A stretch of 64,000 bases of DNA from Flaviflexus ciconiae (GTDB taxonomy: Bacteria > Actinomycetota > Actinomycetes > Actinomycetales > Actinomycetaceae): assembly GCF_003971195.1 (NCBI RefSeq), contig NZ_CP034593.1:1426001-1490000 (forward strand), given 5' to 3'. The position numbers and the translations under genes are program-made. The stretch's first letter is position 1, and every line of letters begins with the position of its first letter. A model generated the notes under the pieces. The model was not told the DNA's origin and did no database searches. It saw nothing but the letters and a program-made list of their open reading frames with translations. This document shows positions 25,981 to 33,374 of the stretch, piece by piece.

Positions 25981-26310
25981 ACCCCGCTGAACTCCGAAGA
26001 GCCGTCAATGTCGCGTTCCTCGGTGACATCGATCATCGAGTGAATCGCATCGGTGAGTAGCGCCGAGTACTTCTCCATCTGCGCACCCTCGCCGGTCGCG
26101 GCATTGAACACGCCGACGACTTCGGTGACCGGCTCTTCGTAGGGTCGGCAGCCGACGCGCAGCAGGTCGAGGAGGTGCTTGGCTTCGGTGTGATTCGCGA
26201 TGACCTCGCCCTGGTCGTCGAGGTAGACGAGGTAGTACGGGTGGAGGCGGTTGCCTCGGTTGATGTGTTCGTCTGCGGTGAGGTTTCGCAGGGCGAAGAT
26301 GACGCCGGGC
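25977..26310 (-). pseudogene. C-terminal remnant of a large helicase-like protein
   Basis: The last 110 codons of a minus-strand frame look genuine: NRLHPYYLVYLDDQGEVIAN, AKHLLDLLRVGCRPYEEP, YSALLTDAIHSMI. From memory of the families this matches the C-terminus of SNF2/DEAD-type helicase proteins found in actinobacteria, often near restriction or defence genes; that is recognition, not a search. The frame continues upstream to 26900, but its translation there is low-complexity and runs over IS3 and tRNA-proximal sequence, so the real gene is truncated near 26310. All helicase motifs are lost. Confidence 0.5.
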
Positions 26311-26550
26311 GTGGCCGAACGACGTGGATGTCGAGTGGAGGCTCGGTTCGTACATTCAGCGCGGCAATCGCGCCTGGAGTCAGGAGTTGACGGCGGTCCG
26401 TCAGCGGTCGGGGTCACTTTTCCAGGAGGCAGTGGGACCTGCGTCGAATGTCTCGTGAACCGTCTTGAGTTTATCGCTACTGTGTTGTGGGTGTGAGAGA
26501 GAGTATTTATATCTCGTCGCGTTTCTGAGGAAGCTAGATAACGTGTGACC

Positions 26551-26787
26551 TGCTTGGCTTTGAACCTTTTTGATGAGTACGCGTATCTGACCGAGGCTTG
26601 TGCGAACATCGGTGGGCAGCTCGGGATCGGTAAAGAGTCCTTACGCCGGTGGGTACGCGACACCCAGATCGATGACAGATAACGCGTTGGCACCCCGGGC
26701 GAGGTTATCGAGGAGAATAGGTACTTACGTAAAGAGATCCGGGAGCTGGAAGAGGCCAACAGTATTTTGTGGGACGCAGCGGTTTTC
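26551..26787 (+). pseudogene. IS3-type OrfA fragment with internal stop
   Basis: The frame reads LFDEYAYLTEACANIGGQLG, then GKESLRRWVRDTQIDD, a TAA at 26680-26682, and in the same frame EENRYLRKEIRELEEANSIL followed by AAVFF. This is an IS3-family OrfA with its DNA-binding part and coiled coil, inactivated by a stop. OrfB is absent. It is the third IS3-type remnant in the islet. Confidence 0.65.
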
Positions 26788-26870
26788 TTCGTGGGAAAAG
26801 TCGGCCCCGATCGGAGCCTCTCAGGCTTCCATGCCGACGCCCCCACCTGGGCCGAAAGGCAAAGAAATGG

Positions 26871-26924
26871 GAGAGGTTCGCGCCGGACAAAGAGTGGCAA
26901 CTTTTGACGAGGGGCGAACCTCTC
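26871..26924 (-). terminator. Hairpin terminator of tRNA-His
   Basis: An 11-bp stem (26871-26881 with 26914-26924) lies just past the 3' end of tRNA-His. On the minus strand it is followed by a T-rich CCATTTCTTT. Confidence 0.65.
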
Positions 26925-26931
26925 CTAGCGG

Positions 26932-27005
26932 GGTGGCTAACGGGGCTTGAACCCGCGACCTCCTGGACCACAACCAGGCGCTCTACCGACTGAGCTATAG
27001 CCACC
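26932..27005 (-). tRNA. tRNA-His (GUG anticodon)
   Basis: The cloverleaf has acceptor GGTGGCT/AGCCACC including the extra 5' G paired to C73, which is the identity mark of tRNA-His. The anticodon loop is TTGTGGT, with GTG at 34-36, and the T loop is TTCAAGC. CCA is not encoded. Its 3' side borders the islet of truncated genes, so it may have served as an integration or recombination site. Confidence 0.95.
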
Positions 27006-27080
27006 ATGGCGCCGTGCGCCGATTCTTAACTATACCGAAGCCTTCAGATCTTTCCGAATTCTGGCGGTGTGAGGTAGCCG

Positions 27081-27422
27081 TCAGTCGCACTGAGAATCTA
27101 GTGTTCCAGCGATTTCTTCAAAAGTTGCGTATGCGGCTTCATTATCAAAGTGCTGTGCGACGTTCCCTGAGGCGTCCGCGAGGTCCCGGATGGTAGTCGC
27201 AAGATCATGGTCGGTTGCTAGTACGGATGCTTCGGCGAGGGTGAACTCCCACTGCGTGGCAGTATTCGCCTGCTCGTCGGTTAACATGCCGATTCCGCGA
27301 TATTCCCGGACCTGGGAGACGACCTCGTCGGCCTGCGCGCAGGCTTCAGCGTCTCCTCCGGTCTCGGATGAACTACATGCGGCTAGAGAGCCGACTGCAA
27401 GGAGCCAGATGAGGCGTTTCAC
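27081..27422 (-). CDS. Small lipoprotein coupled to an ATP-grasp gene
   Basis: The 113-residue product begins MKRLIWLLAVGSLAAC, a short lipoprotein signal peptide with the lipidated Cys at 16. The mature part is a small acidic, probably helical domain with two further cysteines. The GTG start overlaps the TGA of the upstream ATP-grasp gene (GTGA), so the two are translated together. No family or function is recognised. It should sit on the outer face of the membrane. Confidence 0.75.
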   Translation of the reverse strand: MKRLIWLLAVGSLAACSSSETGGDAEACAQADEVVSQVREYRGIGMLTDEQANTATQWEFTLAEASVLATDHDLATTIRDLADASGNVAQHFDNEAAYATFEEIAGTLDSQCD

Positions 27423-28384
27423 CAGAATGCTCGGACCGCTATCGCGTCGGCGAACTTCTCAAGGTTGGATTCGTCGGCGCTGAGGTACAGCGAGCCATCG
27501 ATGAGTGAGATCTCCATGACGTAGAACTCTTCCTCATCGTTCGGACCGCCGCGGACGATGTCGACGCGATTGAAGAGGAGCTGCTCGTCGCGCCCGGAGG
27601 TGTCCTTGATATAGCTGTGTAGGGCCTTGCGAATGCGCTCGCCCCAGCGCCACTCGTCCTCGGTTGCCTGCTTTGAGTGCGCGATCTCTTCCTGGACGGT
27701 GTTGCCACCGCGGAAACGGGGGTGGAGCATGGGCTCCTTCTTCACCATGTAGGACGGAAGCCCGTTCAGGTAGATCAGGGAGATCTCACCGGAGTGGTCA
27801 ACTTCCTGGTGGTAGCGCTGAACCATAACGGTGCGGCCCTTTTCCAGGTGGTGGATTGCATCGCTGATGGCATTCATGCGGGAGGTGCCGTCAGTCGACG
27901 TGTAACGTCCGGTGCCGCGTCCTCCGGAGGAGATAGCCGGCTTGATGACGAAGTCACCGTAGGCCGGCATACGGGTGTGCACCTGATGCCGGGACAGGTT
28001 CTGGGACGGCTCGAGCCACATCGTGTCGATGGTCGGCATGCCGCGCTTGGCAAGTTCCTTTAGGTAATGCTTGTCAGTATTCCACTCGATGACCGAGGCC
28101 GGGTTCAGCAGCCGCGGGACCGACTTCGCCCACTCGATGAATTCGAGACGGTTCGGTGCGTAGTCGCGGACGGAGCGCACAACAACGGTGCCGGCGTTCG
28201 ACCAGTCAACGGACGGATCGTTCCAGACGGCAATGCGTGGTTCGATTCCCCGCTCGCGAAGAGCGTCGGGGAGCCCAGCTTCATCGCTGTCGAGCTCCGG
28301 GAATGCTGCGGCGGTTACGAGAGTCACTATCGGATCAGACACGCTTCCCACGGTACCCGAAATCGCCTGGCAATGACCGCCCAT
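27419..28384 (-). CDS. ATP-grasp domain protein (RimK/GshB-like)
   Basis: The 321-residue protein has an ATP-grasp fold. An N-terminal pre-ATP-grasp part contains TLVTAAAFPELD. It is followed by NTDKHYLKELAKRGMP, the glycine-rich FVIKPAISSGGRGTGRY that holds ATP phosphates, and acidic metal ligands near FNRVDIV and EISLID. Such enzymes join a carboxylate to an amine or thiol through an acyl-phosphate. Similar actinobacterial proteins are annotated only as ATP-grasp domain or by analogy to DcsG of cycloserine synthesis. The start at 28384 follows GAAAGG; GTG at 28342 is an alternative. It overlaps the small lipoprotein gene and lies downstream of glpD. Confidence 0.82.
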   Translation of the reverse strand: MGGHCQAISGTVGSVSDPIVTLVTAAAFPELDSDEAGLPDALRERGIEPRIAVWNDPSVDWSNAGTVVVRSVRDYAPNRLEFIEWAKSVPRLLNPASVIEWNTDKHYLKELAKRGMPTIDTMWLEPSQNLSRHQVHTRMPAYGDFVIKPAISSGGRGTGRYTSTDGTSRMNAISDAIHHLEKGRTVMVQRYHQEVDHSGEISLIYLNGLPSYMVKKEPMLHPRFRGGNTVQEEIAHSKQATEDEWRWGERIRKALHSYIKDTSGRDEQLLFNRVDIVRGGPNDEEEFYVMEISLIDGSLYLSADESNLEKFADAIAVRAFW

Positions 28385-28414
28385 ATTGCCTTTCGCACCT
28401 CCATCCCGCGAAGA

Positions 28415-28460
28415 TCACACGAGCGGGTGAAGACCCATAGATCCCCACCCGCTCATGTGA
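28415..28460 (-). terminator. Hairpin between glpD and the ATP-grasp gene
   Basis: A 15-base inverted repeat with one mismatch and a 16-base loop lies between the glpD stop and the ATP-grasp start. No T run follows, so it may be a partial terminator or an mRNA stabilising element. Confidence 0.45.
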
Positions 28461-28541
28461 CATAAATGTATGCGATTATCAGCCGTTACTTGCAGTTAGC
28501 TAGCTAAACAAACCTCACGTGGCCGTCGAAAGAAATGGCGA

Positions 28542-30280
28542 TTAGCCCTCGAGTGCGCTCAAGCGCTCAACCGGGACAATCTCCTCGGCCTGGACGCGGA
28601 TCGCGGATGCTTCACCGTCGGTCGTCGTCTGCTGAGCTGCGAGGATCGCATCGGCCTGCTTGGCCCAGTTCGCAACCTCCCGCTCGGTCGTGGCCTGGTC
28701 CCATCCGAGCTCGGTTGCCATGATCTCAGCGATCTCGGGGGCCGCCGCCTTACCGCGGTCAAGCTGCTCGAAGTCAAGGCGGATGCGGTGCAGAAGCACG
28801 TCCTCCAGGTGAAGTGCACCCTCGTTGCGAACAGCGAAGACAGCCTCCGCGCGGAGGTAGTCTGCGGCGTGCTCAAGCGGAAGGGCGAGGGTCTCGTCCT
28901 CGTCAAGAAGGGCAAGAACGTCTGCGGTCTCGGAGCCGTAGCGGGAGAACAGGTGCTTCACCTGGGTCTCAGTGAGCTCGTAGCGAGATGACAGGAGCGG
29001 CAGGGTCCTGCGGGCGGCTTCGAGGCCGGGGGCGCCGACGAGCGGGGTCGTGGCTGTGACCGAAGGATTGGACTTGGCCTTGCCCCGAGCACGTGGTCGA
29101 CGGCGTCCTCCGCCATCTGCCTATACGTCGTGAGCTTGCCGCCAGCGATGACGGTCAGGCCGGGCTGCGGCGAGGTCACCGTGTGCTCGCGGGAAACCTT
29201 CGTCGACTCTCCCTCACCCTTCGTGCCGGGCTGAAGGAGCGGACGCAGGCCCGCATAGGAACCGATGATGTCGTCCGTGGTGATCTTGTCGGAGAGAACC
29301 GAGTTTGCCTGCTCAAGGACGTAATCAATGTCGGCGGCGGTAGCGACGGGGGCGTCGCGTTGCTCGTGCCACTTCGTGTCAGTGGTGCCGATCACCCAGT
29401 AGCGGTCCCAGGGGATGATGAAAAGTACGGACTTTTCGGTGCGGAGGAAGACACCGGTCTTGCCCTGGATCTTTTCCTTGGGAACGAGAATATGAATGCC
29501 CTTAGAGGCAAGAACCTTGAGGCCGCCGCCGGATCCGCCGAGCGACTCGGTCTCTTCGGTCCACACACCGGTGGCACCAATGACGTGCTTGGCCCGGACG
29601 GTGACCTCTTCGCCGGTCTCGAGATCCTTGAGGATCGCACCGACAACGGTCTTGCCCTCGGTGATGAACTCCGTTGCTTGGGTGCGGGAGGCGGCGTGAG
29701 CACCGAAGCCCTGGGCGGTACGAATCAGGTCAATGACCAGGCGAGCATCGTCAACGCGTGCGTCATAGAAGCGAATACCACCGATGAGAGTGTTCGGGTC
29801 AAGGCTCGGGACGAGCTCGAGAGCGCCCTTGTGGCTGTAGTGCTTCTGTACGGGAACGGCCGTACCGGCACCGGCGAGTGCCAGGCCGTCGTACATGCCG
29901 ACACCGATAGCCGAGTAGGCGCGCTCGATAACGCGTTGCTTCAGCGGCCACAGGAAGGGCTGGGCCGAAACCAGGTGCGGGGCCGTTGTCTTCAGCAAAG
30001 TACCACGTTCACGTAGCGCCTCGGCTACGAGGGCAAAGTCGAGCTGATAGAGGTAGCGGAGACCGCCGTGAACAAGCTTCGAGGACCACTGCGACGTACC
30101 GGAAGCCCAGTCCCTCATCTCGACCACACCGGTACGCAATCCGCGCGTTGCCGCATCGAGTGCAATGCCCGCTCCGGTGACGCCACCCCCAACAACGAGG
30201 ATGTCGAGCTCCTGCTCGGCCATGTTCCTAAGCGCCTGCATGCGCGATTCACGGGTCAATGCGGTCTGTGTGGTGTTCAC
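28542..30280 (-). pseudogene. glpD: Glycerol-3-phosphate dehydrogenase, frameshifted by one base
   Basis: GlpD oxidises glycerol-3-phosphate to dihydroxyacetone phosphate at the membrane, passing electrons to quinone. The N-terminal part has the FAD motif GGGVTGAG at 31-38, then WASGTSQWSSKLVHGGLRYL, and the FAD-domain end GGKLTTYRQMAEDA. Near 29083-29086 the frame breaks at a run of four C (four G on the coding strand). Adding one base joins VDHVLGGKAKSNPSVTATTP to the C-terminal domain, which continues as VKHLFSRYGSETADVL and ends at 28542. The repaired gene is exactly 580 codons. The lesion may be a sequencing error, because four other genes in this window carry the same kind of lesion. 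Confidence 0.88.
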
Positions 30281-30455
30281 GTATGTTCCTCCCGATAACG
30301 AGCGCCTCTGCTCACGGCGCCCATGCCTTTTGTCCCAGATTGCTCTCTTTTGAACGTTTGGTCAAGTGGTGTGAACGGACGTGCATATTTAAACAACATT
30401 TGTGTCACATAATTCAATGGTTCTGGAACACCTCGAGCTGATTCAGATGATTCCA

Positions 30456-30485
30456 CGGCACCGAGGCGGGTCCACCTCGGTGCCG
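30456..30485 (-). terminator. Hairpin terminator after the copB-like gene
   Basis: A perfect 11-bp stem CGGCACCGAGG/CCTCGGTGCCG with an 8-base loop lies about 70 bases past the ATPase stop and upstream of glpD. Confidence 0.7.
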
Positions 30486-30556
30486 CATTCTTCCCTTAAC
30501 TCATTTGGCAAATGGACTGCCCCGTCTCCGGCAGGGTGCGCACACTCTCCCTGCCC

Positions 30557-32736
30557 CTACTTCCCCTCGGCCCGCAGGCGCGCGGCACTTGCCTCGGGGG
30601 CGAGGTCGAGACGTCGCAGCAGCTGTGCGTTGAGCGCGACAACAATTGTCGAGGCCGACATGAGCAATGCGCCCACGCTCATCGGCAACACGAAGCCAAA
30701 AGGTGCGAGAACACCGGCGGCCAACGGCACGGAAACAAGGTTATATCCGGCAGCCCACCACAGGTTCTGCTTCATCTTGCGGTAGCTCGCACGGGAGACC
30801 TCGATGACCGACAGGACGGAGCGTGGGTCGGAGCTCGCAAGAATAACTCCCGCCGAGCCAATGGCAACATCGGTGCCAGCACCGATTGCGATCCCAACAT
30901 CAGCTTGAGCCAGTGCGGGAGCATCGTTCACGCCGTCGCCCACCATTGCCACTTTGCGGCCTTCGTTTTGAAGCTCGGAGACCTTGGCGGCCTTATCTTC
31001 GGGACGCACACCGGCGAAGACGCGGTCGATACTAAGATCGGCGGCAACCGTGTCGGCCACGGCCTGAGCATCACCGGTAATCATGACAACCTCGACGCCG
31101 ATCGCGTGGAGCGCGTCGACCGTTTCGCGCGACTCGGCCCGAACCTCATCGGCCAAACGCAACCCGCCAATCACCTCACCGTCGGCAAGCACATGCAAAA
31201 TCGTGGCACCTTCATCGTGCCAGGGTTCGACAGCAGGATGCTCGTCGAGTCCATTCTGCTCCAGCAGGTAGGGACCACCCACCTCGATCACCGTACCGTC
31301 GACCGTGGCCTTCACACCCACGGCCGGAGCCGAGGAGAAGTCCGTCGAGGACGGCACGTCCAATTCTCGAGCCTTGGCGGCACCAACGATTGCCCTCGCC
31401 AGCGGGTGCTCACTGCCGCTTTCAGCAGCGGCCGCGAGCACCAGCACCTCATCGGCAGAGCGATCGCCGACAGGTTCGATGCCGGTAACGGTCGGCTCAC
31501 CCTTGGTGAGAGTACCGGTCTTGTCGAACAGGACCGTGTCCACGCCGCGCATAGACTCGAGTGCCAGGCGATCCTTGATAAGGACGCCGCCGCGGGCGGC
31601 ACGCTCGGTAGCGATAGAAACTACCAGTGGGATTGCGAGGCCGAGTGCGTGGGGCAGGCAATCACGAGCACGGTGATAGCACGAACAACAGCATCATCCG
31701 GTCGACCCATAAGCGCCCAGACGATCGCGGTGACAATGGCGGCACCAAGCGCAAACCAGAACAACCATCCCGCAGCACGGTCCGCAAGCCGTTGCGCGGG
31801 TGAAGACGAATTCTGAGCATCCGATACGAGCTTCTGGATCCCTGCCAGGGCAGTATCGTCACCGATTGCAGTGACTTCAACGCGAAGGCCGGAATCGGTT
31901 GCAACCGTACCTGCCACAACGTCATCGCCTTCTTCGCGGCGGACGCTCTTCGATTCTCCCGTCACCATGGATTCGTCCATGCTGGCACTGCCGTCAACGA
32001 TCCGACCATCGGCCGCAACTACGGAGCCGGGGCGCACCACAACAATATCGCCAACGGCGAGATCCGAAGGAGACACCTTCACGACGTCATCACCTTCGAC
32101 ACGCTCCGCCTCATCCGGTAACAGTGCCGCCAACGAATCCAAGGCGGACGTGGTCTGAGCCAGCGATCGCATCTCGATCCAGTGACCGAAAAGCATGATG
32201 ACAACCAGCAGTGCAAGCTCCCACCAGAAGTTCAGCTGGTCATCTAGCAACCCAAGGGTGGATCCCCAGGAGGCAATAAAAGCGGTGGTGATGGCGAGCC
32301 CAATGAGGAGCATCATTCCCGGCTGACGGGACCGGATCTCGGAAATCGCGCCGGTAATGAAGGGCCAGCCACCCCAGAAGTAAAGAACGGTGCCGAGCAC
32401 GGGCGAGATCCAGCGCACCCACTCCGCATCCGGCAAATCATAGCCAACAATGTCGGCAAATGCTCCGTTAAAGAACACGACGGGAATGGCAAACACAAGC
32501 ATGATCCAGAACAACCGCCTGAACTGTCCCACGTGATCGCCGTGACCGCCGTGACCAGCATGCTGGTCATGGCCGTCGTGGTCCGCATGACCAGCATGCC
32601 CATCGTGGCTCACATGCTTTCCGTGGCTCACATGCTTTCCGGGGCTCACGTGGCCAGAGTGACCCTCGTGTGGCTCGTGGCCGCTCACCTCGTGGTGATG
32701 ACCGGCATGTTTTCCGTGATCTTCGTGCTTGTCCAT
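30557..32736 (-). pseudogene. CopB-type P1B ATPase (copper/silver export), frameshifted by one base
   Basis: The first 70 residues hold 22 histidines in GH/HxGH repeats, as in CopB-type ATPases. Membrane segments, the actuator motif MVTGES, then LVIACP follow. The frame breaks at a run of four G at 31651-31654; adding one base restores IACPHALGLAIPLVVSIATE, where CPH is the ion-binding motif of the P1B-3 group. The rest has the phosphorylation site DKTGTLTKG, HPLARAI and GDGVNDAPALAQADVG, ending at 30557. The repaired gene is 727 codons. A CsoR-like palindrome lies just upstream. No chaperone or regulator is adjacent. Confidence 0.86.
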
Positions 32737-32747
32737 ACCTCCAAACT

Positions 32748-32764
32748 ATACCCCTATGGGGTAT
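32748..32764 (-). promoter_or_regulatory. CsoR-type copper operator
   Basis: The perfect palindrome ATACCCC-TAT-GGGGTAT ends 12 bases before the start codon of the CopB-type ATPase. It matches the known CsoR operator pattern (TACCC then GGGTA around a short spacer). CsoR leaves such sites when it binds Cu(I), which would induce the exporter. No csoR gene is visible in the window. Confidence 0.75.
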
Positions 32765-33137
32765 CTGGCAATGAATGGTTTGACTCAGTTCCCCGGTGGC
32801 GAAATCAGGACCCCAGGCACTACGCCACGGACTTCCTCCACCGCCCGCAGAAACAACGCAGGCTCTTAATCAGTAGGTTAAGGGCAAGCTAAACCTGTCG
32901 GCATTGAGACCCTCGGAGATTGAATTTAGCCGCGTGGACGCACCGACTATTGTGGACTACTCATTTGGGATCGGAACAACGCTGTTAACGAGGATGCCCG
33001 GATCAAAGCAGGAGGGACCCGGCTAGGGATAAAGCAGAGACAGATCATTGGCGGCAGGTGCGCAACAAGACGCCCCGAGTCTTTCACTGGCGTCGGCCTT
33101 ATCCCGGCCTCATACCAATTCTTCCGTGGGAAACGAA
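32765..33137. other. Intergenic stretch without a recognised gene
   Basis: This region lies between the copper operator and the tRNA-Lys terminator. I see no convincing coding frame, RNA or repeat in it. Confidence 0.45.
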
Positions 33138-33161
33138 AAATCCTGGCCGAAGCCAGGATTT
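33138..33161 (-). terminator. Intrinsic terminator of tRNA-Lys
   Basis: A 10-bp stem AAATCCTGGC/GCCAGGATTT with a CGAA loop lies about 10 bases past the tRNA end. On the minus strand it is followed by TTCGTTTCC, and the stem itself ends in T residues. Confidence 0.78.
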
Positions 33162-33170
33162 CTCTCTTTG

Positions 33171-33242
33171 TACACCGCCAGGGACTCGAACCCTGAACCC
33201 ACTGATTAAGAGTCAGTTGCTCTACCATTGAGCTAGCGGTGC
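33171..33242 (-). tRNA. tRNA-Lys (CUU anticodon)
   Basis: The cloverleaf has acceptor GCACCGC/GCGGTGT with a terminal G-U pair, D arm GCTC/GAGC, anticodon stem CTGA with loop containing CTT, and T arm CAGGG-TTCGAGT-CCCTG. CCA is not encoded. Confidence 0.94.
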
Positions 33243-33374
33243 GCGCAAGAAATAACAATACTCTGGCGGTGCTATCCAGTTCAAACTGGTTGGCCCGTTT
33301 TTTGCTGTGAAGTCCTGCACAGAAGCCCATGACCGGTTTTGGTTCCGGTTCATATGGCAGTTCTATCCCGACTC

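Noticed and set aside
25977..26900. A 307-residue minus-strand protein
   Set aside because: Only the last 110 residues look like a real protein; the upstream part runs antisense to an IS3 remnant and is low-complexity.
30512..31816. A 434-codon plus-strand frame opposite the CopB-type ATPase
   Set aside because: It is the shadow of the ATPase gene; the conserved P-type motifs all lie on the minus strand.
28542..32736. Programmed ribosomal frameshifting in glpD and the CopB-type ATPase
   Set aside because: There is no slippery heptamer with a following structure, and these families do not use frameshifting. The same lesion type in five genes fits a sequencing artefact better.
32534..32736. 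A tandem repeat array in the DNA near the start of the CopB-type gene
   Set aside because: The repetition comes from the His-rich coding sequence and has no spacer structure, so it is not a CRISPR or satellite array.
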